Notes under the pieces: model-generated
The model's database searches: none
What the model was told of the DNA's origin: nothing
What the model saw: only the letters and a program-made list of their open reading frames with translations
Shown here: in pieces, positions 30,876-43,600 of the stretch
Layout: each line of letters opens with the position of its first letter
Position numbering within the stretch: the stretch's first letter is position 1
Origin: Rotaria sordida
Taxonomy: Eukaryota > Rotifera > Eurotatoria > Philodinida > Philodinidae
Reading direction: 5' to 3'
DNA: 64,000 bases
Assembly: GCA_905250125.1 (NCBI GenBank)
Contig: CAJNOL010000049.1
Location: 186,001 to 250,000 of the forward strand
Position numbers and translations under genes: made by a program

Positions 30876-32118
30876 TTGGGTTGGCGAGAAAGTTTTTGCG
30901 TTTGTTTTTTTGAAAATTTTATTTTTATTTTTTAACTTCAAGAATACAATTAGCTCTCAAGAATGTAAGCTCCATTACCGTCTATGACTTGTTGCCAACG
31001 TTCTGGTAGAGAAAGGATCCTGCACTCGTAGAAGTCTTGAAACTTTTAGGCAAAGAAGTTGCCAAGGTCCATTTTGAGGTCGTTCTCGTCGTCGAATTTT
31101 TTCTCACGTAAATAATCAGACATAGAACGGTACAAGTGGTAGTTCATAGGAACTAAGTCTGGAGAATAAGGTGGATGTGAAACCGTAATCCATCCGAACT
31201 TCAATAATTTTTCATGTGTCGACTTTGCAATATGAGGTCTGGCGTTATCATTTAAAAAAGAAATTCTATCCTGCTTCCCATGGAGTTTTGCTGCAACTCG
31301 ATCCAATTGTTGACAATAGAGATCAGCAGTGATGTGCCAACCAGTTGAAAGAAGTTCCCCATGAATAATTTCTTTTAATCCCCACCAGACGCTCAGTCTA
31401 ATCTTCTTTGGATGAAGTTCATTCTTGGGCGTTGCTATACCTGCTTGTCCAGTTCCTAGCACCTGCCGCTTGCGCGTATGGTTAACATACAACACCCACT
31501 TTTCATCACCAGTAATAAGATTGTGGAGCCATTGGTAATTGCGATAAGACGTCATTAATTCCATACAAGCGTCAACCCTGAGTTGGAGCTGACGTGGTGA
31601 CAACTCCTGTGGTATCTAAGTACCATATTTCCACGTTTTGCCTAATTCTTTCAGGTGTGTTTCTATTGTAGCATGAAGGCACCCAAGTCGCTTTGCTAAA
31701 CACCGTGTAGTCAGTCTAGAATCTTCTTCGATGAGCTGCTTCAAAACATTCAAATCCACCTCTAGTGTTCTTCTGGAACGAGGTAAATCGTCGAGTTCTA
31801 AATTATTGTTCTTGAACCGATTGAACCAATGTTGCGCTGTACGAATGGAGAGTACATCCTTGCTCATCGTGCTACATATGTTTCTGGTTACTTCCGTTGC
31901 TTTATGACTCAAACGAAATTCATGAAGCAAAAGCACCCAGAGGTCTCTATGAGATATCTTCAATTCTAATTCAAGATCAACGTCCATATCGATGATTTTG
32001 TTATTGTTCGAAAGAAATTCTACCCCCTTATATACCCTCAGTATGAAAACTTCTAAAACTTTCTTGCCTGTTCTAGGAAAATTAAAGAAAAAACGCAAAA
32101 ACTTTCTGGCCAACCGAA
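30876..32118 (-). mobile_element. mariner-family DNA transposon, nearly full length
   Basis: The ends are inverted repeats. The left end TTGGGTTGGCGAGAAAGTTT and the reverse complement of the right end (TTCGGTTGGCCAGAAAGTTT) match at 18 of 20 positions, and both continue TTTGCGTTT. Each is flanked by TA (30874-30875 and 32119-32120), the mariner target duplication. The length, about 1.24 kb, is the usual size for mariner. The ends resemble the mariner GGTTGGC-type terminus. The element carries one transposase frame (listed separately). Confidence 0.95.
30950..31987 (-). pseudogene. mariner transposase, decayed (two in-frame stops, catalytic Asp lost)
   Basis: One continuous reading frame of 346 codons without frameshift, usual for mariner (~345 aa). 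The N-terminal helix-turn-helix region has HEFRLSHKATEVTRNI, TAQHWFNRFKNNNLELDD and PRSRR. The catalytic core has ITGDEKWVLYVN (first Asp), SFLNDNARPHIA (second Asp) and HPPYSPDLVPMNYHLY. In DD34D mariners the third Asp is in 'SDYHLF'; here it is Asn (codon at 31144-31142), exactly 34 residues after the second Asp. In-frame stops interrupt the frame at 31618-31616 (a TAG where Trp is usual, after WKYGT) and after GNFFA near 31048 (a TAA where Ser is usual). The C terminus SLPERWQQVIDGNGAY is conserved. The element is inactive but not old. Confidence 0.93.
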
Positions 32119-32120
32119 TA

Positions 32121-33922
32121 ATAAACATGTTAAGTCATGAAACAAAATATCTTGTTGTAAATAGTAAAAAGAATAGACTATCGACAAAAAAAGAAATATT
32201 ATTGATAATGAAAAATATTCGACTATGAATCCATCTTCTTTATTTTAAGTACAAATTTTTCTTATTCTTTAAGATTGCTAAAATGTCTACATTCTATATA
32301 AACACCATGCATACATGTATAGATTTTTTAAAGAAAAAAACTCAAATGGTATACGTCTATGAATGATGTAAAAAGAAATATTGTTATGGATGATGTGTAA
32401 TAACAGTTCAAGAGTAATCGAATGAAAGTTACCCCCGTGATGAAATTCGTATGAAGACTCCTTTTACATGCAAACAAGTGTTTTCTTGAATAGTTACTCG
32501 AAATAGCCTCTAGTATCTTTAAAGTCTATGTTTAAATAGCCAAAAAACAATGGATACTTACAAATTGAAATCATGTTTTAGACGAATGTAACATTTTTCT
32601 GTTTAATTATTAAACATGCATATAATTATAATTAATTTAAGCAACAAAAAAAGCGTTTTTCCTGTCATGCTCATATTAACAAACATAGAATATCTCGCAC
32701 ATAATTGTTTTATTTCCTTACAGAAAAAAACCTAAGCAGATCTGTGATATACATGAGTTGATCAAAACTCAACAGAACTCTTTCGACCTTTTTCATTATT
32801 TAGGAGTATACTACCATCTTCAAAATGCATACTCACTTTTTTCCTTTTTTTTTTTATTAATTAGCTGTTTGAAATTTTTCTTCATCGTATCTACTTTATA
32901 TCATTGTAGTAGAAATTCATTTTTAATTCTTTTATAGATAGGCACGTCTTCGTACAATATTATAATTTTATAACTTCTAAATAATTTTATCTTATATGAT
33001 ATAATGAAATCTAAACGTTATTAAGAGATCAACTAAAAATACTGGAAATAGATTATTTGGCTTCTCGACCATTTTCTCTTTAAATTCGATAATTCAAAAT
33101 TAGAATCTTTTGGATTTCAACTGTCATTAATACTAGACCAAGTGAAATATCTATATTCTTGCTTATGGAGATAATGTTTTAAGTCATGAGTTAATGGTAC
33201 ATGTAATCAGATTAAACATAGTATGAATGTACTCTTTTATTAAATATCTTTATTTCTATCTTGATCTTAATAATCAGACTTGACTGATAGTTTTCTAATT
33301 GAAACTTACTAAACATATATTTTGCTTCTTGGAATACTATAAATAATGGTATTTTTTTAATTAATTCTAATCTGTATACTGTCAGTAGAAAAAAAAGAAC
33401 AATTTAATTCGTTAAATTATTGTTTTCCTTGTATATAATTGCGTTGAATCAATTGATATATAAACTTGTCTGTCTTTTCGTTGATTTAGATAGTTTAGTC
33501 ATCTTTTAAGAAGACTTTTCTCTTATTAATTGTAAGAATTATTTGAAAAATTATAAAGGCATCTATGAAGATTTATTTCTGATGTTGATGCGATGCATGT
33601 TATTGAAAATAACTTGAAAAACGGTAGTTTCTCATATTAGGGTGAGTTATAGTAATTGATAATCGATTAGTTTGATATTTAGCATGATCAATTCTGATTT
33701 TACATCATAACAACAAGTCTCACTACATTCTTATAGTTTCACGAAATCTTTGACTTTTCGTTCTGATGATGTCGCCAGATCAAGTCAATAGTTTTGTCGC
33801 ATATGTATGATTTACTGTTGACGGTTGTTCATGGACAACATAAAGAAAACAAGATTAATGTCTTCCATGTATCATCATATTGTTCAAATAACGCACTGAC
33901 AAAACATCATACAAATATAATC
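32121..33922. other. AT-rich intergenic region
   Basis: No gene is recognised. The right part precedes the docking-domain gene and probably holds its promoter. An in-frame ATG at 33803 leaves open a longer N terminus for that gene. Confidence 0.45.
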
Positions 33923-35707
33923 ATGGCAAAGTCTTCGAAATTAGAAGATTACTGGAGACAAAACAATATTGAAAGTTTATTGAAAGAATTGATGCAAACT
34001 CTTGCACAACAAATGCCACCCGATCCAGCTGTTGCTACTGTTCAATATCTTCAAAAAAAATTTCCAAAATCATTTAAAACATCCGTAGACAATACTAATA
34101 ATAATAAGAATGCTGACATCGTTTCAAAAACTGTAGCAACTAATTTACAATCACAATCAATCATTTCACCACGTTCTAAGGTTAATATAGAAAATACAAA
34201 TGAGATAAACATGCGAGAACGTCGTGCATCTAATCAAAGTCAAATTAATGGTATTTTTACAATACCAACAGTTGGATCAACTTGCGATAATTTACTTAAA
34301 CACGATGTAAATAATGTTTCTTTTTCCATGAAATGAAGAAAGAAAGAAAACCTATAATTTTAATTAATATTTTTTTAGACAACTGATTCAAAACAAGCAC
34401 TAGATATAAATTTAACAAATCTTGTTTCTACTAATCGTTTAAATCAACAAGCTGTTAAATTAGGAAAAGATATTCGATCATATCGTGATATACTTGAACA
34501 AGAACTTATTAAACCAATAAAAACAAAATCAAATATATCATCAACAACAAATGCATCGACCTATACAATTTCAGAAGATTTTCAACGTGAACAACCTTAT
34601 GTACCACAATTCATTAAATATAAACAACGTATTCATGATAAAAATGAACGTCGTCAACATCGAGAAAAACTTGCCGAAATAGCTAGACAAGTACGTGATA
34701 AAGAACAAATCTTACAATCAGACGAACTTCAACAACAACAACAACAACAGAAATCTCATGATGATGAAAGATTATTTCATAATGTATCAGAAAAAAGTGG
34801 TACTAAACAAATTCATAAATCATTTGTTAAATCGAAAGAAGAAGAAATATTGAATGATGAAAATATATTTCAACCTAGACGAGAAAAATATCGAAATAGA
34901 TTGTCAAGATCACATTCAGATGCACCTTATAAACGTAGACAATATATGGGAGATTTTAGTTTATCAATGAGAAAAGGAAATACAAGTTCGATGCCTGTGA
35001 TACAGTCCGATAGTGTATGTAAAGTATGTGGAAGTATAATTAACAATGATGAAAATCCATCAAAAGTTTATTCTCAACAAGTTTCGGGTAAGTTCATTCC
35101 TTACTTTATACAATCTTCAGTAACATTAATATTCATTATGGTATTTATTTTAGCTATGCAAACAGCACGTTCATTCGAACGTCAATCAACAACACAATCA
35201 GTAGAATCAAGTGTTGGTGTTGTCGATGATTGGTTCGAACCAACATCAGATGTATCCACTCCACAACAAGTATTATTATCGACACCGGATGATATAACAC
35301 CACAAGCAATTGATACAAATCCATTTCAACAAAGTCGCTTTCAACCAATTAATGATAACAATACAAATACTGTAGGACATCGTCCACCAACAACACCATT
35401 AATTAATACTGATTATAAAACAAAGACTAAACAAACGAAAACACCGCGAATGTCGGAATCTGATATTTTTGTAAAAACACTTGAATCAAACGATCGTCGT
35501 TCACCATCATCACGAAGTATATCATCACCAATAACAAATAAACATCAAACTGATACTGCTGAAGTTACTAATCATCAATTACCTAAGACTAAGACACATT
35601 CATCAACTTTAGCAACACCGACAACAACAATCGTTCCAACTACTCAACGACGAATGTCAGGTTGGAGTGTATGTGAACATTCTCCTGATGATTCGGATGA
35701 AAACTAA
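33923..35707 (+). CDS. RIIa/DPY30-type docking-domain protein, otherwise uncharacterised
   Basis: Three exons (33923-34306, 34379-35087, 35154-35707) give 548 aa. The second intron is 66 bases and stop-free in frame, so intron retention would add 22 codons. Residues about 6-46 (LEDYWRQNNIESLLKELMQT and PPDPAVATVQYLQKKFP) fit the RIIa/DPY30 dimerisation-docking pattern 'YL..N.I..LL..L...L....P.DP...L..YL'. That fold is typical of PKA regulatory subunits and of many cilia and flagella proteins. The remainder is Ser/Thr/Gln-rich, with a charged coiled-coil-like stretch (HDKNERRQHREKLAEIARQV), a CAA-coded poly-Gln run and one CxxC (VCKVCGSI). A cilium- or sperm-associated scaffold is plausible but inferred. 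I chose the ATG just before the domain; 33803 is an alternative. Confidence 0.75.
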
Positions 35708-36145
35708 TATTTCATAAATGTAATTCTATCCATTTTCAAAAATATATGAGAGTACTTGAAGACATCAAAAGAAAAATAATAATAATAATAATAATAATAA
35801 TAAACATAGCCAAAAAATATCTGTCTATACACACACGCACATAAGTTTCATTCGAATCTACCAAGAAATTAAAAAGAAAAGAAAGAAAAAGAGAAGATAT
35901 AAGAAAAAAGAAATAGTGGATATTTTGAAGAAAGAAAGAACAATATACATAACAAACTTATTGAGAAGTCAAACACACGCACAGACAAAAAAATATTTGA
36001 GAATGGCTAATACATGCATGACATAACAAATATGAAACAAGAAATAGGTTTTTTTTTGTTCATGTTAGTCGAACCATTCGAGATGCACTTAGAAGAAAAA
36101 AAGATAAAAAATTGAATTTAAAAATTAAATAAAATGAAATTAAAC
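35708..36145. other. Convergent 3' ends with (AAT)n microsatellite
   Basis: Short spacer between the convergent docking-domain gene and exonuclease 1 gene, holding both 3' UTRs. A run of AAT units lies at about 35776-35803. Confidence 0.6.
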
Positions 36146-39100
36146 TTACGTTTGTTTAGTAAAGTGATTTCGAAGATTTTGAGGTAATTGAAGTACTGGT
36201 GATTTAGCTTCAATTGTTAATGATGTTGATGAAGATTCTAAATAAATAATAATATTATTTATTTATTTATTTATTTTCCATAGAAAAATTTTTACGAGAA
36301 ATTTCTATATCTTGTTCGAATATATTTATATCTGAATTATCTATTGGTGATGATTGTTTATCAATATTTGATGATTTTCTTTTTAATACAAATCGATTTT
36401 GTTTTGTTGGTGTAGTAAATTTATCAATTGAACTTTGACTTGTCGATTGTGATAAAGAATTATAATCATCATCATCATCATCATTATTATTCGTATTTGA
36501 TCCTTTAAATTTTTTATTAGTATAAGCTGGTGAAAGTTTTTCTTTAGTCGATATAATATTTTGATTCTCATTAATTCCATCAAATACACTTGTTTTAGTT
36601 ACATTAGATGATGAAAAAAATCGACTACATGTATCATTATCATATTGATTAAATAGAAGTGGTCGTTTGACAATTTCAATACTTTGAATTAATGATGTAT
36701 GATATTCAATAGATGATGAAGTTTTTGTTGTAATATCAATTTTATTTTCATTTGATATTGGTAAATACATATTAAGAATAGCTGAAGATGTTAATGCATC
36801 AGATGTTGATTTAGATATTGGATCTGTTTGTGAACGAATTTTTCTTGGTGGTGATGGCGTTGAAAGTTTTTGTTGATTTATTGGTGTTGATGTTAATGAA
36901 AATGGTTGAGAGCGAATAGCATATTCTTTACTCCAAATTGATTTCAGATGTACTGGAGTACATGATGATAAGCTAGGTGAACGATACTAATAGAAAGAAA
37001 ATTTGTTTTTTTTTTTTTTGTCGAAGAAAAATAACTAAATAATTATTTACTTTCCATTGATTTGGATCAAAATTATCAACGATACATTTTGTTTTTACAT
37101 TTAAATTTCCAATTGCATGTTGAAAAGCAAGTGGTGTGTGATCAAGTCTAAAAAATGAAGATATTATTCGAACAATTTTATTTTCTTAATTGTTAAGATG
37201 TTGGCTATTCGAAATTTGAGCAACACTTTTTATGTTTTTTTGTTATAGTTGAATATAGCCCATCAATTTACTTCTACAAGATCTAATCACTGAAATACGT
37301 CAAAAGTATGAAGTCTCGGTAGCTTCGATATTTATCGGTTATTGTTTATTTTTTTAATTTTATTCACTACAGAATTAGAAAAATCAATTTTTTCGACAAG
37401 ATAGCAAAACACAATAAATATGGATTCCTATTCAAAGATTCTGAGTGAAAGAGCTTCATTTTCAAATGAAACAAACATCATATTCAGAATCAACGGGAGA
37501 ATCTGCATCATATAGTATACTCAATATTTGAAATAAATTGTTGTCAAATTTCCACCATAGGGGAAGCGCAGGTTAGATGATTCAAAAAAACAGTGAGAGT
37601 GTATGAATTGAAGTATTTTTAAATATTGTATAGACTTTTCGAGATAGATTTTGAATATTATGTTTGTTTCATTTAGAAATGAAGTTCTAATAGTCAAAAT
37701 TTCTGAATTAGAACGGCATATTTATGATGTTGTACTATCATGTTGAAAAACTTGATTTTTTCTAACCCTATAGCAAGTAAAATAAAAAAAAAAAGAATAT
37801 CGAATAAATATTGAAGCTCTGAAGACTTGGTGCTTTTGACACAAGTTTTTCCAATTTTATTTAACATAATCTTCCTTAGTTTCACTATGAAAATATTGTT
37901 TGAATAGGTGAAAAATAACATTTTTCGAATTAAATCGACAAGCTCTATGCAACCATGATAACAAAAAGCATTAAAAAAATTTTTTCTTTCTCAAATTTAT
38001 AATTGCCAACATCTTACTAACATACTGTCCAGAAAATTTCAGTTGATCATGATCAACATCATCTGGTAATGGATTAAGTGGTACTTGTTTTCTTTGTATA
38101 GGATCATAGACAATTTGATAAAGAAATGCTAAATGTGCTCGTTTAAAACCTGTGATATACTCATCAGTTACACGAAGATTTAATTTGCCAAGATTTTGTG
38201 GTAATTGTTTAAGAATCTATTTCAAAAAAAAAAAAACAGAATAATATTTAAAAAAACAAAACACATTATATCAAAATTACCAATTCAATATTTGTTACTT
38301 GAGTTCTACTCATAATTTTTTTTGCTTTTACTAAACCAATTCCAGTTATATTTTCAAGATAATCACATCCAGATAAAATACACATCCAACGAAAACGTTC
38401 AAAACTATCAAGACCAAATTCTTTTTTCAAATCAAATTTTGTTCTTTCAAATAATTCACCATTTCCTTGTTCATCAAGTTTAAATAAAATCTTAAATTAT
38501 AAAATATTAACAAAAGAAAATCTGCTTGTGTTTTTTGTTTTTTTGTCTTTTTCATTACTAACATGATGACAACCAAAAAGAACAAGATCTGAATCTTCTG
38601 TTATAACATAATCAACTATTTTTGCTCTATTTAAATATGCTAATTGAGCATCGGCTTCATATGGTGCAACAATAATATCGATACCCATAGTTCGAAGAGT
38701 CTAAAACAAAAAAAGAAAAATATAATATTAATGTGAAAATAGAAAAAAACAATTGAATTTCATACTCGAATAACATTTAAAACCATGTCCGGTGTAATTT
38801 CAATAGCTTTTTGAAAAAATTGTTCAGCTTCACGAGTTTTACCATGAGCAAGAGCTTTTTGTCCACGTAACCGATTTCTTTCACGTTCACTTCAAACGAG
38901 AGAAAAAAATGAATTGTTTTATATCAATATTCAATATGTTAAACATACTCGCTACGATTAATATTGGTTATTCGTTTCGCTGGTAATGGTGAACCATCAA
39001 AAACCATTATAGGTTTTATCTTCCATTCAAGTAATCTTTCAATAAATCGTGTAACATATTGAACATATCTAAACAAACTTATTTAATAACATAATTTAAA

Positions 39101-39282
39101 TGTAGAATTACGTACCTATCAGTCGATTCATTTTGTGCTAATTTTCCAGCACATGCATAAGCACCTCGATGAAGTAAAAAACTTGTATCAACAGCACAAG
39201 TTGTTCCTTGAAATTCAGCATTTTTTATATTAACACGATGTATAGCTGATTTAAGCAATGGATGAAGACCTTCAATTCCCAT
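36146..39282 (-). CDS. EXO1: Exonuclease 1 (XPG/FEN-family 5'-3' exonuclease)
   Basis: Nine exons (39282-39116, 39068-38949, 38889-38766, 38700-38563, 38490-38281, 38216-38026, 37147-37051, 36986-36293, 36237-36146) give 610 aa. The start MGIEGL is the invariant XPG/FEN N terminus. Metal ligands are present in order: Asp32 (AVDTSF), Asp80 (MVFDG), Glu152 and Asp154 ([12 protein letters not shown]), Asp173 and Asp175 (ITEDSDL) and Asp226 (LSGCDYL). The helix-hairpin-helix is [31 protein letters not shown] and FSGQ are EXO1 signatures. The Ser/Asn-rich C-terminal half is shorter than in human EXO1 (846 aa). Role: mismatch repair, end resection and flap processing in the nucleus (family knowledge). 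Exons 8-9 are joined on splice signals and phase only. The 878-base intron 6 contains a large foldback. Confidence 0.93.
37190..38020. repeat. Large imperfect foldback filling EXO1 intron 6
   Basis: The left arm (about 37190-37500) and right arm (about 37640-38020) are inverted, diverged copies. AAGATGTTGGC at 37195 mirrors GCCAACATCTT ending near 38015. CTTCATTTTCAAATGAAACA near 37456 mirrors TGTTTCATTTAGAAATGAAG near 37664. Intervening blocks such as ATTAGAAAAATCAA and ATAAATATGG also pair. The centre is near 37570. It carries no coding sequence. I infer a foldback-type mobile element or an inverted duplication; the intron is otherwise far longer than its neighbours. The arms reach almost to both splice sites. 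Confidence 0.7.
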
Positions 39283-40618
39283 TGGGGATTTATTTTTTTT
39301 TTTTGTCCGAGTCTGGCTTATCTCAAAATAGAAACAATAATAACGATCTAGAATAGAATATAAAATCAAATTTAAACGATGAAATTTTGAACAACAAATA
39401 TCGATATATTGAATACATTATATAAAGGATAGATTTAGAAAGAAAAAGAGAAAGAATGGAAATACACATGTTTGTCAGAGAAAATAACAAATCGAAATAA
39501 GAAAAAAAATACGTCATAGTCTAACAGTCATATTCGTTATGGAATCGTTCTTTACATTTAATAGTGAAAATAAAATCATTTTAATCACATTAGCTTACCT
39601 TATCAATCAGTTAGAAAAATAGATAATTAAGAAAATAGCAAATTTATATTGAAAAACAATGTTAAAAATAGTGTCTTTAGTTTATTTAGTTATGAAAAAT
39701 AAGAATGATGAAAGATATTTATCAATTAACGAGATGAAATTTTGACACAAAAAAAGAATATATCGAATATTTATGTATAGCAGTTAATACCATTGCTAAT
39801 ATATCATTTTCATATTGAAATGCGTGAAGTTTTGAATGGTGTACATTAATCGAAGTATTTTGTTGAAGTACACTGATTTTTATTTGAAATAGAGAAGTGC
39901 TAGCTAGAAAAATTGCAAAAAAGAAATATTTCTTTTCTAGAAATCAACATTATTGTTCATTTTTTAGAAAAAACTTTTTATCAATATCGTTTATTATCAA
40001 TGTCTCTACGAAGATAATACAAGTACTATTGAACAACATAGTACAATTTAATTAAAAGATAAATTTATTCTTGCAAAATACTAGTCCCAATTACTACATT
40101 CGTTGATTTCATAATTACTTTTCCGAAGAGTAAGCAGTACAAGTTTTGCAACGTCCAATGGTAGTAGTTTTGATAGAATAGATGATTGAATTCTTTTATC
40201 ATAATCATGACTGTTAAAAAGATCATCATTTTTATTGATATAAAATTCTGTATTGAATATCTTTCGTTACATTTTATATAAAAATGCATTTTAAAGATTC
40301 AGATAAGATTCTGTTCTTCTTTTTCTTCTGCATTTTTGTTTTCAATCTCATTCAATATATCAGTCGATCACATAAAAAAAAAATAACATACAAACACAGA
40401 AAAGAAAAAGAAAAACAATATTAAACAGAAGCAAAAACCACATCTGTCTAGAAAAGAAAAAACTCAAAAACTCAATCGCGATTTGTGTTTAATTAACCAA
40501 TAAATAGCGGTGTCTCGTTTGCTTTATAAAAAGAAAAAAGAAAAGCAAATGCTTGTTAGTTTTTTTTTTATAATACACACACTGATATTATTTACAAATG
40601 ACATAAAATCACATAAGA
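39283..40618. other. Intergenic between EXO1 and the RhoGAP-START gene
   Basis: Holds the EXO1 upstream region and the 3' UTR of the RhoGAP-START gene. It is AT-rich, and I see no gene or clear motif. Confidence 0.5.
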
Positions 40619-43600
40619 TCAGACTTTTGTTTCGGGTCCCGTATTTAAATGAATAAATGAATCTCTAAGTTTCGTTATCGATCGAGTTAGTATTGACCCA
40701 TATGCTTTCGTATACCATTCATGAGAACGTCCCATTAAATCTACTCGACTTAAATGTGTTACTTTTGATTTTCCACAACCTAAATTAAATTTAAAACAAA
40801 AAACAAAAATGTTCTTTTCTATAATAAATAAAAATCAAATTCTTACCAACAGATTGTATTAAATATCGAGAAGCTAATGTAACAGCACGAACTAAACAAT
40901 ATAAAACAAAAAAATACATAACATGAAAATTGTTATTTCTTTTTTTTTTTCTCGATAAAAAAATATACCAAGTGTTGGTGGACAATGTGCTTTTGGATGT
41001 TCAATGGATGTACAAACAAGTACACAAGCATCACGTTTTTGATTATTTGGATTTTGTGTTGTATCAAATGATGCTATTGCACTTGATGATGCCAATGATG
41101 ATGAACCAACTGTTAGTGTTATTACATTACTATTATTTATTGATATTGAATTTTGATAATTTCCATTTGAATTCAATTGAATATTTGTTCTCCAACTACG
41201 TACTTCACAAAAATATCGTGATGCTAGAGGAGCCTAATAAAAATAAAATAGAACATATGATAGATTTTTTTTTTATAAATAAAAAATTTAAATATATTTA
41301 CCATTGAATTAAGTGTATATTGATAAACATGTGTATTTTGATTTAACTGTTCTATAATTGTACCGGATTGAAAATCTGAAAATAATGATTCGAAAATAAC
41401 AAAGGAAAACAACCCTATTGATATATTTAAATATGAATTTCAATGGATGTTAGCAACATGTTTCAAAATTTGTCATTTAACAGAAATGGAGTCGAACTCT
41501 TTGACGATAACAAAACATCACGTATAATATGCTAGCATTAGATTCCTCTATTCTCATTATAATGGGTTTTAGGATGAATGATGAGTTTGATTTTCTCCAC
41601 TATAATTGATGATTATGTTTTTAGAGAAAAAAAATATTAAAAATTTGAATACAAACCATCATCCCATAAATGTCGTTCATTTAAAAGTCGATTTAATATT
41701 TCAATAGGTGGTGCTTCAATTTCTACTGAACATTTCCATAATCCAAGTGGATGACCATCATCTAATTTTTTAAATGCTAATTCTAATTCATTATTTATTC
41801 CAAATGATGTCCATCCTTTTAATTTATTTGAACATGATTCACGCATAACTTCAACAATACAACGATCAATAAAACCTTGATAAGAAGAACTTTTTATATT
41901 TGCTGCTGTTGTTGTTGTTGATAATGAATGTAAAGATGTATTTGTATCATCATTAAATAAACGTGATGATGAAAATGATTTTATTGTTGTTGGTGATGTT
42001 GAACAATGATTACCAGATAAATTATCATTTAAAAGCATATTTTCACATGATGATGATACTGATGGTGATGATGATAATGAACCAATAGAATCAGATGCTG
42101 ATATTGTACCAATTTCTGTAGCACGTTGTTGTGCTGTACGTTTACCAACAAGATTACTTGATGAACATCGACGATATTTATTTAAAATAGGAGTTGTTGT
42201 AGTTGTTATTGATGTTGTTGTTTCTGATACACGACGAGATAATTCATCAAGTGTACATGGTTCACCAATTTCAATATAAGAAAAATGACATGCTTGATGA
42301 AGTTCATCAGGTACAAGAAATAATAAACGAACATTATCAATCATAAATGAAAGAATTTCCATAGCTTTACGTTGTTCTTGAATTTCTCTCCAATCAGGCA
42401 TACCCATTATATTTGAAGAAATAATTGTTTGTGAAGTTTTACGTATTGATATTGATGTTGAATCATTTATTTCAATATTATTATTATTATTATTATTATT
42501 ATTGTTGTTGTTATTATAATTATAAAACGAAAATAATGTTGGTGCAAAACAAGTTGCAAGATTAATTGAACTCATTTGATTTGTTTTTGAATGTTTTGAA
42601 ACATCATTTAAAAATGATAAAAGTAAATGTAAAACAAGACGATTTTCATCTGGTAATAAAAGAACAGCATATTGTAATGAACGTAAACGACGTTCATTAT
42701 TTAATTTAATTAATGTTGAATCAATTGATGTTGAAGATGATATTGTAGAAAAATGTTCACTTATATTAAGGAATAAAGGTGATAATTTTGTTGTAAATAA
42801 ACATTCAGGTAATGAACGAAAATATTGTTTTAATACATCAGATACATCATATGGACTAAAATCATCGAATTGATGAAATTCAAGATCAGATTCAATTAAA
42901 TCATGTAAACGTTTTATACGATGTGATACACCACTAAAATTAAATTAAAAAAAAAATTTGTTTTTATTGAATGTTACAAATAATATTAATCGAGTCTTGT
43001 TTTTTTTCTGAACTATTTTATACTTCAGACATACTCAAAAAAAGTATTATGTTATAATAATCAAAGTCTGACGAAGAATATAAAATCGGAGCTTTGAATG
43101 TTTTGTTTTTTTGGATAAATAATGAAAAATTTTGTTTATATATTTGACCTTATATTTTATTGAATAGAAAAAGGAAGATGTCATCTAAAAATATTGGTAA
43201 TGATTCTCATCCTCGCATGATTAACAAAATGGAAATCAAGACTGATATGATTAGTGATATTATTGAATAAATCTATTTTGAATATCGGAGGTTAAAAAAA
43301 CATAACTGCTCAATAAATACTTAACGAATTGCTCGATATTTGAAAATGTTGAGTAAGTCTGAATAGATAGAGAAGATTTAACAAAATCTGAACAACAAAT
43401 ATGACAGGCAACAAAGAATGGTTTTATCGTAAACAAAACTGATCGTAAATCGTCGAATGGTTGCTGAAAAGCAAACTACGAAAATATATTTACTATATTT
43501 CCACTAAGTGGCTTCGTTTTAAAAACATCATTTCGCTTTACTTTCGAGACAATAGGTTCTATGTTCATCCATCATATGAAATAACAATTAACTATGGATC

